From Portunus trituberculatus (Eukaryota > Arthropoda > Malacostraca > Decapoda > Portunidae), in the NCBI RefSeq assembly GCF_017591435.1, contig NW_025541370.1:103733-167732 (forward strand): 64,000 nucleotides of DNA, read 5' to 3'. The notes beneath the pieces were generated by a model. The model worked only from the letters and a program-made list of their open reading frames with translations, did not search any database and had not been told where the DNA came from. The translations under genes were made by a program, and so were the position numbers. Position 1 is the stretch's first letter; every line of letters starts with the position of its first letter. This document shows, one piece after another, positions 38,354-50,912 of the stretch.

Positions 38354-41300
38354 CTATTGACAGATTAACATGATTTCTACTTTATATGTAGCAAAAACAC
38401 TAATACGAACCAAGCTCCTCATATCTGTGGACGTTGAAAATTGTGGCTACATAACCTATATTTTCAAAAGACTCTTGTTTGAGTCACACGGGTTTTAAGT
38501 GTAGTTTGATGGTTCCATTGACAGATTAACATCATATCTATCTTATCAATAGCATAAAACCCTTATGAAAAAGGTTTCTCATCTTGGTGGACTTTGAAAA
38601 ATAGTGGTTACATAAACTATACATTAAAAACTCTTGTTTCAGTTACACAGGTTTTTAATGGTAGTTTAATAGTTCTATTGACAGATTACAATGATTTCTA
38701 CTTTATCAATAGCAAAAACACTCATATGAACCAAGCTCCTCATATCTGTGGTGTCTGAAAATTGTGGCAACATAACCTATATTTTAAAAAGACTCTTGCT
38801 TCAGTCACACCGATCTTTAAGGGTAGTTTCATGGTTCCATTGACAGATTAACATGATTACTACATTACCAATAGCAAAAACACTCTTACAGATAAATTTT
38901 ATCATCTCTGTGGACTGTGAAAACAGTGGCCGCATAACCTATGTTTTCAAAATACTCTTATTTCAGTCACACGGGTTTTTTGGGGTCATTTGATGGTTCT
39001 ATTGACAGATTAACATGATACCTACTTGATTAGTGGCATAAAAACTCTTACGAAAAAGATTTCTCATCTCGGTGGACTTTGAAATACAGTGGCTGAATAA
39101 TATATATTTAAAAAAATTCTTGTTTCAGTTACACGGATTTTCAATGGTAGTTTTATAGTTCTATTGACAGATTAACATGATTTCTACTTTATATGTAGCA
39201 AAAACACTAATACGAACCAAGCTCCTCATATCTGTGGACGTTGAAAATTGTGGCTACATAACCTATATTTTCAAAACACTCTTGTTTGAGTCACACGGGT
39301 TTTTAAGTGTAGTTTGATGGTTCCATTGACAGATTAACATCATATCTATCTTATCAATAGCATAAAACCCTTATGAAAAGGTTTCTCATCTTGGTGGACT
39401 TTGAAAATAGTGGTTACATAAACTATACATTAAAAACTCTTGTTTTAGTTACACAGGTTTTAATGGTAGTTTAATAGTTCTATTGACAGATTACAATGAT
39501 TTCTACTTTATCAATAGCAAAAACACTCATATGAACCAAGCTCCTCATATCTGTGGTCTCTGAAAATTGTGGCAACATAACCTATATTTTAAAAGACTCT
39601 TGCTTCAGTCACACCGATCTTTAAGGGTAGTTTGATGGTTCCATTGACAGATTAACATGATTACTACATTACCAATAGCAAAAACACTCTTACAGATAAA
39701 TTTTATCATCTCTGTGGACTGTGAAAACAGTGGCCGCGTAACCTATGTTTTCAAAATACTCTTATTTCAGTCACACGGGTTTTTTGGGGTCATTTGATGG
39801 TTCTATTGACAGATTAACATGATACCTACTTGATTAGTGGCATAAAACTCTTACGAAAAGATTTCTCATCTCGGTGGACTTTGAAATACAGTGGCTGAAT
39901 AAGATATATTTTTAAAAATTCTTGTTTCAGTTACACGGATTTTCAATGGTAGTTTTATAGTTCTATTGACAGATTAACATGATTTCTACTTTATATGTAG
40001 CAAAACACTAATACGAACCAAGCTCCTCATATCTGTGGACGTTGAAAATTGTGGCTACATAACCTATATTTTCAAAAACTCTTGTTTGAGTCACACGGGT
40101 TTTTAAGTGTACTTTGATGGTTCCATTGACAGATTAACATCATATCTATCTTATCAATAGCATAAAACCCTTATGAAAAGGTTTCTCATCTTGGTGGACT
40201 TTGAAAAATAGTGGTTACATAAACTATACATTAAAAACTCTTGTTTCAGTTACACAGGTTTTTAATGGTAGTTTAATAGTTCTATTGACAGATTACAATG
40301 ATTTCTACTTTATCAATAGCAAAAACACTCATATGAACCAAGCTCCTCATATCTGTGGTCTCTGAAAATTGTGACAACATAACCTATATTTTAAAAAGAC
40401 TCTTGCTTCAGTCACACCAATCTTTAAGGGTAGTTTGATGGTTCCATTGACAGATTAACATGATTACTACCTTACCAATAGCAAAAACACTCTTACAGAT
40501 AAATTTTATCATCTCTGTTGACTGTGAAAACAGTGGCCGCATAACCTATGTTTTCAAAATACTCTTATTTCAGTCACACGGGTTTTTTGGGGTCATTTGA
40601 TGGTTCTATTGACAGATTAACATGATACCTACTTGATTAGTGGCATAAAAACTCTTACGAAAAAGATTTCTCATCTCGGTGGACTTTGAAATACAGTGGC
40701 TGAATAATATATATTTATAAAAATTCTTGTTTCAGTTACACGGATTTTCAATGGTAGTTTTATAGTTCTATTGACAGATTAACATGATTTCTACTTTATA
40801 TGTAGCAAAAACACTAATACGAACCAAGCTCCTCATATCTGTGGACGTTGAAAATTGTGGCTACATAACCTATATTTTCAAAACACTCTTGTTTGAGTCA
40901 CACGGGTTTTAAGTGTAGTTTGATGGTTCCATTGACAGATTAACATCATATCTATCTTATCAATAGCATAAAACCCTTATGAAAAGGTTTCTCATCTTGG
41001 TGGACTTTGAAAATAGTGGTTACATAAACTATACATTAAAAACTCTTGTTTTAGTTACACAGGTTTTAATGGTAGTTTAATAGTTCTATTGACAGATTAC
41101 AATGATTTCTACTTTATCAATAGCAAAACACTCATATGAACCAAGCTCCTCATATCTGTGGTCTCTGAAAATTGTGGCAACATAACCTATATTTTAAAAG
41201 ACTCTTGCTTCAGTCACACCGATCTTTAAGGGTAGTTTGATGGTTCCATTGACAGATTAACATGATTACTACATTACCAATAGCAAAAACACTCTTACAG

Positions 41301-44300
41301 ATAAATTTTATCATCTCTGTGGACTGTGAAAACAGTGGCCGCGTAACCTATGTTTTCAAAATACTCTTATTTCAGTCACACGGGTTTTTTGGGGTCATTT
41401 GATGGTTCTATTGACAGATTAACATGATACCTACTTGATTAGTGGCATAAAAACTCTTACGAAAAAGATTTCTCATCTCGGTGGACTTTGAAATACAGTG
41501 GCTGAATAAGATATATTTTTAAAAATTCTTGTTTCAGTTACACGGATTTTCAATGGTAGTTTTATAGTTCTATTGACAGATTAACATGATTTCTACTTTA
41601 TATGTAGCAAAAACACTAATACGAACCAAGCTCCTCATATCTGTGGACGTTGAAAATTGTGGCTACATAACCTATATTTTCAAAACTCTCTTGTTTGAGT
41701 CACACGGGTTTTTAAGTGTAGTTTGATGGTTCCATTGACAGATTAACATCATATCTATCTTATCAATAGCATAAAACCCTTATGAAAAGGTTTCTCATCT
41801 TGGTGGACTTTGAAAAATAGTGGTTACATAAACTATACATTAAAAACTCTTGTTTCAGTTACACAGGTTTTTAATGGTAGTTTAATAGTTCTATTGACAG
41901 ATTACAATGATTTCTACTTTATCAATAGCAAAAACACTCATATGAACCAAGCTCCTCATATCTGTGGTCTCTGAAAATTGTGGCAACATAACCTATATTT
42001 TAAAAGACTCTTGCTTCAGTCACACCGATCTTTAAGGGTAGTTTGATGGTTCCATTGACAGATTAACATGATTACTACCTTACCAATAGCAAAAACACTC
42101 TTACAGATAAATTTTATCATCTCTGTGGACTGTGAAAACAGTGGCGCGTAACCTATGTTTTCAAAATACTCTTATTTCAGTCACACGGGTTTTTGGGGTC
42201 ATTTGATGGTTCTATTGACAGATTAACATGATACCTACTTGATTAGTGGCATAAAACTCTTACGAAAAGATTTCTCATCTCGGTGGACTTTGAAATACAG
42301 TGGCTGAATAATATATATTTTAAAAAATTCTTGTTTCAGTTACACGGATTTTCAATGGTAGTTTTATAGTTCTATTGACAGATTAACATGATTTCTACTT
42401 TATATGTAGCAAAAACACTAATACGAACCAAGCTCCTCATATCTGTGGACGTTGAAAATTGTGGCTACATAACCTATATTTTCAAAAGACTCTTGTTTGA
42501 GTCACACGGGTTTTAAGTGTAGTTTGATGGTTCCATTGACAGATTAACATCATATCTATCTTATCAATAGCATAAAACCCTTATGAAAAGGTTTCTCATC
42601 TTGGTGGACTTTGAAAATAGTGGTTACATAAACTATACATTAAAAACTCTTGTTTTAGTTACACAGGTTTTTAATGGTAGTTTAATAGTTCTATTGACAG
42701 ATTACAATGATTTCTACTTTATCAATAGCAAAACACTCATATGAACCAAGCTCCTCATATCTGTGGTCTCTGAAAATTGTGGCAACATAACCTATATTTT
42801 AAAAGACTCTTGCTTCAGTCACACCGATCTTTAAGGGTAGTTTGATGGTTCCATTGACAGATTAACATGATTACTACCTTACCAATAGCAAAAACACTCT
42901 TACAGATAAATTTTATCATCTCTGTGGACTGTGAAAACAGTGGCCGCGTAACCTATGTTTTCAAAATACTCTTATTTCAGTCACACGGGTTTTTTGGGGT
43001 CATTTGATGGTTCTATTGACAGATTAACATGATACCTACTTGATTAGTGGCATAAAACTCTTACGAAAAGATTTCTCATCTCGGTGGACTTTGAAATACA
43101 GTGGCTGAATAAGATATATTTTTAAAAATTCTTGTTTCAGTTACACGGATTTTCAATGGTAGTTTTATAGTTCTATTGACAGATTAACATGATTTCTACT
43201 TTATATGTAGCAAAAACACTAATACGAACCAAGCTCCTCATATCTGTGGACGTTGAAAATTGTGGCTACATAACCTATATTTTCAAAAACTCTTGTTTGA
43301 GTCACACGGGTTTTAAGTGTAGTTTGATGGTTCCATTGACAGATTAACATCATATCTATCTTATCAATAGCATAAAACCCTTATGAAAAGGTTTCTCATC
43401 TTGGTGGACTTTGAAAATAGTGGTTACATAAACTATACATTAAAAACTCTTGTTTCAGTTACACAGGTTTTAATGGTAGTTTAATAGTTCTATTGACAGA
43501 TTACAATGATTTCTACTTTATCAATAGCAAAACACTCATATGAACCAAGCTCCTCATATCTGTGGTCTCTGAAAATTGTGACAACATAACCTATATTTTA
43601 AAAAGACTCTTGCTTCAGTCACACAGGATCTTTAAGGGTAGTTTGATGGTTCCATTGACAGATTAACATGATTACTACCTTACAAATAGCAAAAACACTC
43701 TTACAGATAAATTTTATCATCTCTGTTGACTGTGAAAACAGTGGCCGCATAACCTATGTTTTCAAAATACTCTTATTTCAGTCACACGGGTTTTTTGGGG
43801 TCATTTGATGGTTCTATTGACAGATTAACATGATACCTACTTGATTAGTGGCATAAAACTCTTACGAAAAAGATTTCTCATCTCGGTGGACTTTGAAATA
43901 CAGTGGCTGAATAAGATATATTTAAAAAAATTCTTGTTTCAGTTACACGGATTTTCAATGGTAGTTTTATAGTTCTATTGACAGATTAACATGATTTCTA
44001 CTTTATATGTAGCAAAAACACTAATACGAACCAAGCTCCTCATATCTGTGGACGTTGAAAATTGTGGCTACATAACCTATATTTTCAAAAGACTCTTGTT
44101 TGAGTCACACGGGTTTTTAAGTGTAGTTTGATGGTTCCATTGACAGATTAACATCATATCTATCTTATCAATAGCATAAAAACCCTTATGAAAAAGGTTT
44201 CTCATCTTGGTGGACTTTGAAAAATAGTGGTTACATAAACTATACATTAAAAACTCTTGTTTTAGTTACACAGGTTTTTAATGGTAGTTTAATAGTTCTA

Positions 44301-47300
44301 TTGACAGATTACAATGATTTCTACTTTATCAATAGCAAAACACTCATATGAACCAAGCTCCTCATATCTGTGGTCTCTGAAAATTGTGGCAACATAACCT
44401 ATATTTTAAAAAGACTCTTGCTTCAGTCACACCGATCTTTAAGGGTAGTTTGATGGTTCCATTGACAGATTAACATGATTACTACATTACCAATAGCAAA
44501 AACACTCTTACAGATAAATTTTATCATCTCTGTGGACTGTGAAAACAGTGGCCGCGTAACCTATGTTTTCAAAATACTCTTATTTCAGTCACACGGGTTT
44601 TTTGGGGTCATTTGATGGTTCTATTGACAGATTAACATGATACCTACTTGATTAGTGGCATAAAACTCTTACGAAAAGATTTCTCATCTCGGTGGACTTT
44701 GAAATACAGTGGCTGAATAAGATATATTTTTAAAAATTCTTGTTTCAGTTACACGGATTTTCAATGGTAGTTTTATAGTTCTATTGACAGATTAACATGA
44801 TTTCTACTTTATATGTAGCAAAAACACTAATACGAACCAAGCTCCTCATATCTGTGGACGTTGAAAATTGTGGCTACATAACCTATATTTTCAAAAAACT
44901 CTTGTTTGAGTCACACGGGTTTTAAGTGTAGTTTGATGGTTCCATTGACAGATTAACATCATATCTATCTTATCAATAGCATAAAACCCTTATGAAAAGG
45001 TTTCTCATCTTGGTGGACTTTGAAAATAGTGGTTACATAAACTATACATTAAAAACTCTTGTTTTAGTTACACAGGTTTTAATGGTAGTTTAATAGTTCT
45101 ATTGACAGATTACAATGATTTCTACTTTATCAATAGCAAAAACACTCATATGAACCAAGCTCCTCATATCTGTGGTCTCTGAAAATTGTGGCAACATAAC
45201 CTATATTTTAAAAGACTCTTGCTTCAGTCACACCGATCTTTAAGGGTAGTTTGATGGTTCCATTGACAGATTAACATGATTACTACCTTACCAATAGCAA
45301 AAACACTCTTACAGATAAATTTTATCATCTCTGTGGACTGTGAAAACAGTGGCCGCGTAACCTATGTTTTCAAAATACTCTTATTTCAGTCACACGGGTT
45401 TTTTGGGGTCATTTGATGGTTCTATTGACAGATTAACATGATACCTACTTGATTAGTGGCATAAAAACTCTTACGAAAAAGATTTCTCATCTCGGTGGAC
45501 TTTGAAATACAGTGGCTGAATAAGATATATTTTTAAAAATTCTTGTTTCAGTTACACGGATTTTCAATGGTAGTTTTATAGTTCTATTGACAGATTAACA
45601 TGATTTCTACTTTATATGTAGCAAAAACACTAATACGAACCAAGCTCCTCATATCTGTGGACGTTGAAAATTGTGGCTACATAACCTATATTTTCAAAAC
45701 ACTCTTGTTTGAGTCACACGGGTTTTAAGTGTAGTTTGATGGTTCCATTGACAGATTAACATCATATCTATCTTATCAATAGCATAAAACCCTTATGAAA
45801 AGGTTTCTCATCTTGGTGGACTTTGAAAATAGTGGTTACATAAACTATACATTAAAAACTCTTGTTTTAGTTACACAGGTTTTAATGGTAGTTTAATAGT
45901 TCTATTGACAGATTACAATGATTTCTACTTTATCAATAGCAAAAACACTCATATGAACCAAGCTCCTCATATCTGTGGTCTCTGAAAATTGTGGCAACAT
46001 AACCTATATTTTAAAAGACTCTTGCTTCAGTCACACAGGATCTTTAAGGGTAGTTTGATGGTTCCATTGACAGATTAACATGATTACTACCTTACCAATA
46101 GCAAAAACACTCTTACAGATAAATTTTATCATCTCTGTGGACTGTGAAAACAGTGGCCGCGTAACCTATGTTTTCAAAATACTCTTATTTCAGTCACACG
46201 GGTTTTTTGGGGTCATTTGATGGTTCTATTGACAGATTAACATGATACCTACTTGATTAGTGGCATAAAACTCTTACGAAAAGATTTCTCATCTCGGTGG
46301 ACTTTGAAATACAGTGGCTGAATAATATATATTTTAAAAATTCTTGTTTCAGTTACACGGATTTTCAATGGTAGTTTTATAGTTCTATTGACAGATTAAC
46401 ATGATTTCTACTTTATATGTAGCAAAAACACTAATACGAACCAAGCTCCTCATATCTGTGGACGTTGAAAATTGTGGCTACATAACCTATATTTTCAAAA
46501 CACTCTTGTTTGAGTCACACGGGTTTTAAGTGTAGTTTGATGGTTCCATTGACAGATTAACATCATATCTATCTTATCAATAGCATAAAACCCTTATGAA
46601 AAAGGTTTCTCATCTTGGTGGACTTTGAAAATAGTGGTTACATAAACTATACATTAAAACTCTTGTTTCAGTTACACAGGTTTTTAATGGTAGTTTAATA
46701 GTTCTATTGACAGATTACAATGATTTCTACTTTATCAATAGCAAAAACACTCATATGAACCAAGCTCCTCATATCTGTGGTCTCTGAAAATTGTGGCAAC
46801 ATAACCTATATTTTAAAAGACTCTTGCTTCAGTCACACCGATCTTTAAGGGTAGTTTGATGGTTCCATTGACAGATTAACATGATTACTACCTTACCAAT
46901 AGCAAAAACACTCTTACAGATAAATTTTATCATCTCTGTGGACTGTGAAAACAGTGGCCGCGTAACCTATATTTTCAAAATACTCTTATTTCAGTCACAC
47001 GGGTTTTTTGGGGTCATTTGATGGTTCTATTGACAGATTAACATGATACCTACTTGATTAGTGGCATAAAAACTCTTACGAAAAAGATTTCTCATCTCGG
47101 TGGACTTTGAAATACAGTGGCTGAATAATATATATTTTAAAAATTCTTGTTTCAGTTACACGGATTTTCAATGGTAGTTTTATAGTTCTATTGACAGATT
47201 AACATGATTTCTACTTTATATGTAGCAAAAACACTAATACGAACCAAGCTCCTCATATCTGTGGACGTTGAAAATTGTGGCTACATAACCTATATTTTCA

Positions 47301-48737
47301 AAACACTCTTGTTTGAGTCACACGGGTTTTTAAGTGTAGTTTGATGGTTCCATTGACAGATTAACATCATATCTATCTTATCAATAGCATAAAACCCTTA
47401 TGAAAAGGTTTCTCATCTTGGTGGATATTTTAAAAATTCTTGTTTGTTACAAATGGTAGTTTTATAGTTCTATTGACAGGTTACTTTATATGTAGCAAAA
47501 ACACTAATACGAACCAAGCTCCTCATATCTGTGGACGTTGAAAATTGTGGCTACATAACCTATATTTTCAAAACACTCTTGTTTGAGTCACACGGGTTTT
47601 AAGTGTAGTTTGATGGTTCCATTGACAGATTAACATCATATCTATCTTATCAATAGCATAAAACCCTTATGAAAAGGTTTCTCATCTTGGTGGACTTTGA
47701 AAATAGTGGTTACATAAACTATACATTAAAAACTCTTGTTTCAGTTACACAGGTTTTTAATGGTAGTTTAATAGTTCTATTGACAGATTACAATGATTTC
47801 TACTTTATCAATAGCAAAAACACTCATATGAACCAAGCTCCTCATATCTGTGGTCTCTGAAAATTGTGGCAACATAACCTATATTTTAAAAAGACTCTTG
47901 CTTCAGTCACACCGATCTTTAAGGGTAGTTTGATGGTTCCATTGACAGATTAACATGATTACTACCTTACCAATAGCAAAATCACTCTTATGGATAAATT
48001 TTATCATCTCTGTGGACTGTGAAAACATTGGCCGCGTAACCTATATTTTCAAAATACTCTTATTTCAGTCACACGGGTTTTTTGGGGTCATTTGATGGTT
48101 CTATTGACAGATTAACATGATACCTACTTGATTAGTGGCATAAAAACTCTTACGAAAAAGATTTCTCATCTCGGTGGACTTTGAAATACAGTGGCTGAAT
48201 AATATATATTTTTAAAAATTCTTGTTTCAGTTACACGGATTTTCAATGGTAGTTTTATAGTTCTATTGACAGATTAACATGATTTCTACTTTATATGTAG
48301 CAAAAACACTAATACGAACCAAGCTCCTCATATCTGTGGACGTTGAAAATTGTGGCTACATAACCTATATTTTCAAAACACTCTTGTTTGAGTCACACGG
48401 GTTTTTAAGTGTAGTTTGATGGTTCCATTGACAGATTAACATCATATCTATCTTATCTTATGAAAAAGGTTTCTCATCTTGGTGGACTTTGAAAAATAGT
48501 GGTTACATAAACTATACATTAAAAACTCTTGTTTCAGTTCCACAGGTTTTTAATGGTAGTTTAATAGTTCTATTGACAGATTACAATGATTTCTACTTTA
48601 TCAATAGCAAAAACACTCATATGAACCAAGCTCCTCATATCTGTGGTCTCTGAAAATTGTGGCAAAATAACCTATATTTTAAAAAGACTCTTGCTTCAGT
48701 CACACCGATCTTTAAGGGTAGTTTGATGGTTCCATTG
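38354..48737 (-). repeat. Satellite array 4 (SAT4), inverted
   Basis: About 13 HOR copies in reverse orientation, with the A junction on its right. Counting from that junction, HOR 1 has the junction-specific variants, and HOR 4 (at ~46030) has the same GATCCTGTGTG variant as copy 4 of SAT1. HORs 9-12 repeat the alternating GGTAATGTAG / TTATGCGGCC variant series that SAT1 shows in copies 8-11. SAT1 and SAT4 are thus homologous arrays differing by about one HOR unit and a local deletion at 47424. Confidence 0.97.
47424..47495 (-). other. HOR register break in SAT4
   Basis: Monomer 2 (reverse) is cut after CTTGGTGGA and joined to monomer 4 at ATATTTTAAAAATTC. Several short internal deletions follow within the next 70 bp: parts of CAGTTACACGGATTTTC and of ATTAACATGATTTC are missing. 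Regular order resumes with monomer 3. About half an HOR is lost. Confidence 0.85.
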
Positions 48738-48980
48738 AAAACATAACAATGTAAAAAGAAACTTATATACAAAATTTTGAATCGAGATACTTTTTTTTTC
48801 ATAAAACATGTTAAAACCACATAAATAAGACGTTTAGAGAAATATAGTCTTTTCGTACATTTCTGAGTTTTGGTGCATAAAATGCTGAAAAACACCTTAA
48901 TAACCCTTTTTTGACATATTTCAGTTCCTTAAACAAATAGTGTGTAATCATGCGTTTTGTCTGCATGAATAACACTATAT
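48738..48980 (-). repeat. Single C-family unit bridging SAT4 and A
   Basis: Reverse complement of the bridging unit at 1018-1258 and 26140-26383, with the same breakpoints on both sides. Confidence 0.85.
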
Positions 48981-49102
48981 GTTTAAAGAACTGAGAAAAA
49001 TTTGTTTGTCCTGCAAGAGAAAAGGAGAGATATTACGTAGTTTGACCTGTAAGAAATAAGTATTAATTAAACCTGTAAAAAATAATAATTATCTTACCTA
49101 CA

Positions 49103-49104
<2 letters not shown>

Positions 49105-49147
<43 letters not shown>
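49105..49147 (+). repeat. (CA)n microsatellite
   Basis: About 20 CA units, equivalent to the tract that carries the reverse-transcriptase insertion in copy 4. Confidence 0.95.
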
Positions 49148-49149
<2 letters not shown>

Positions 49150-49253
49150 TTTTAATGTAAGATTGGATAAGTGTAGATATGGAGACGGGGCCACACGAGC
49201 ATAAAGCCCAGGCCCTGTAAAACTACAACTAGGTAAATACAAGTAGGTAAATA
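49148..49253 (+). mobile_element. 3' end of jockey/CR1-like retrotransposon, A copy 3
   Basis: Sense-strand view of the fragment: AGATATGGAGACGGGGCC (an RYGDGA frame), TAA, then two AGGTAAATAC tail units ending in (CA)n. Its 5' boundary abuts the other (CA)n tract. Confidence 0.75.
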
Positions 49254-49278
49254 CACACACACACACACACATACACAC
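49254..49278 (+). repeat. (CA)n microsatellite
   Basis: Tail-proximal CA tract with one T interruption. Confidence 0.9.
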
Positions 49279-49559
49279 AAGATGCTTATTTTAGCCAAAA
49301 GTCAAGATAGAACCATTTCCTCAACTTTTCCCTCTTCATTGCGAGGTTTGCATACTTCCATCCAGCTTGTACAGAACACTGCATCTGTGCACCTCTAGTC
49401 ATCACCAGCCAGCGCGTCTCCGGTCATCTCTTCAGAACACGCACCAACACAACCCAGACCAGTGAACGCACCTACCACGCAACCCTGGAACAACAAAAAA
49501 TACCATATAAAACCACACACCCAAAAAATAAATAAAACTGAGGCTCCAGGATTGCCACC

Positions 49560-49571
49560 ATGGTGCACTAA
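49560..49571 (+). other. Strong-Kozak minimal ORF (ATG plus two codons)
   Basis: GCCACCATGG is an optimal vertebrate-type start context, but the frame is only Met-Val-His-stop. A TATAAAA-like motif sits ~50 bp upstream. It is present identically in copy 4 (ATG at 63129). It could be a minimal upstream ORF of a transcript leading into the DUF4806-like exons, or chance. Confidence 0.25.
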
Positions 49572-49943
49572 CCAGGGCATTACTGAAGAAGACTAGATAA
49601 TTAACATGTACCTGGAAGAGAATGGTTAGCAGCGCCGCCTATCGCCCTATGCCTAACACCTAATGCCTTGCAAACCGTAATTTGTACTCGACTTTATTAC
49701 GAAGAGTTGCTCCAGCGGTGTCAGTCCCACGGTGTGAGGAGAAGGAGGGAGTTAGTGTGGTGTGATTATCAAAGCTAGTATTTCATTATTAACGGAGATC
49801 AGTATAGAGTCACGTGGTTCAGGTTAATGCTTAGTACTTTACTGCAGTGATAACGAGGCTTAAATAACAACCTCAACTTACCAAATCCAACGCGAGGGTG
49901 AATATAAAGCTGAACAAGCAGTTTTCTTGAGTTTTCAATTGAG

Positions 49944-50671
49944 TGGGATATTACTTCAAATTAGTTTATGGTAAGCATTGGAGTGGTGATTATTTGTGAA
50001 TGATTGTGTGTGTTAGATTAGGTATAAGATTTTTCTTTTCCATTTCAGATTGCACATTTTTGTGTGATAGGGGTGCTAACCTGCAAGACACAATGAAATG
50101 CATTCTTAGGTATGCTGTGACAAACTCCTTGGCTGTGCAATACAACTGCTGTGGCAAAGGAGAGAAACACAGTTTTTGCCATCTTGAAGTTGCAGGATAC
50201 CATTATCAGTAAGTATAGTAGTTCAATTTGTTTGAATCTATTTATCTATTCTATTCTCTTATGCCTCACTCTCTGCAGGAGTGTCCCATAACGGGTGGCT
50301 ACGGCAGAAGAGCCTCCACCTCCCTCTGTCCATACATTCTCTTCTTGCTTGTTCTAGCACTCCTTTCCCACTCAAGTAAAATTTTTGAGTGCTGTTTGTT
50401 TCATGTAACATATCAGTGATATTTATATACTGTCTTTACAATATAAGTCTTGTAGAGATGGTAGTCCAATAGTAAAGTGTAGGTCACACAACCAAATGTT
50501 CAAGTTTTTGGAAACTGTCACCATATTTAATGAGGTAAATAGAAATTGACTAATATTTTTTTTTGACAAAGTGTGTGCAAGCATGAAGACTATAGGCATA
50601 CAACAGCAGCCTCTGTCAAAGTCATTATGAAAGAATGGTTCCACACAGCCAGAGACCGAGATGGAGGGTGA
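49944..50671 (+). CDS. DUF4806-like protein, C-terminal half, three exons
   Basis: I predict three exons by splice sites and phase: exon 1 49944-49970 (27 nt, start uncertain), intron 78 bp (GTAAGC to TTCCATTTCAG), exon 2 50049-50208, intron 363 bp (GTAAGTA to TTTGACAAAG), exon 3 50572-50671 ending in TGA. Phases agree at both introns. Exon 2 reads GANLQDTMKCILRYAVTNSL, then AVQYN, GKGEKHSF and HLEV. This matches, from memory, the DUF4806 core (a G-x5-D region, L..LTN.LA..YNW.G...K..F..L), with a Cys where the Trp usually is. Exon 3 reads TAASVKVIMKEWFHTARDRD, like the 'TE..VE..I..WL..A.DR' tail of such proteins. The N-terminal half is not seen, and in-frame TGAs lie just upstream of exon 1. 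The function of the family is unknown. This copy is open; 24453-25183 is frameshifted. The gene could be a decayed or transposon-borne fragment. Confidence 0.6.
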
Positions 50672-50747
50672 TGAAGGAGGGATTTAAGTGTAAACCACTA
50701 ACAACAGTGTGAACACACACAAATAATAGTGAAGCTTTGCAGGTCAC
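50006..50747 (-). repeat. AB module, B part, copy 3 (inverted)
   Basis: Reverse complement of 24379-25121. Similarity to the left copy stops at ~50747 (GCAGGTCACA), after which this copy continues into single-copy DNA instead of the satellite edge. The intron segment 50213-50571 contains an acceptor-like CTCTCTGCAG at 50270-50279, but using it gives an immediate stop in the frame of exon 2. Confidence 0.9.
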
Positions 50748-50775
50748 AGCTGTGAGTGTTATGCATGCACCACAT

Positions 50776-50910
50776 AACATAACATCCAAAACTCCTCAAA
50801 ACACACCCCAAATGCTCCTAAGAACCCCAAAACACACCAAACACACTCAAAACACCTCAAAACACACCCAAACAGACACAAAACACACCCAAATGTATCC
50901 AAACACACTC
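50776..50910 (+). repeat. Imperfect AAAACACACC-type CA-rich tandem stretch
   Basis: Irregular ~10-bp repeats of the form CAAAACACACC with interruptions. On the minus strand this is the G/T-rich start of the intron following the exon at 50913-51066. Confidence 0.8.
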
Positions 50911-50912
50911 AC

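Larger units (their letters stand above)
48981..50005 (-). repeat. AB module, A part, copy 3 (inverted)
   Basis: Reverse complement of 1-1017 and 25122-26139. Read on the plus strand it leads into the DUF4806-like gene. A CACGTG E-box lies near 49812 and a TATAAAA-like motif near 49506. These are candidate upstream elements only. Confidence 0.9.

Noticed and set aside
49063..49278. Frames rich in alternating Val/Cys through (GT)n, including GPGLYARVAPSPYLHL
   Set aside because: Antisense translation of the retrotransposon 3' end and microsatellites. Such peptides are common false proteins in decapod annotations.
50228..50419. 63-residue frame MFESIYLF... (also 63798-63989)
   Set aside because: It lies in intron 2 and reads across an acceptor-like site. 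It is not in phase with the exons.
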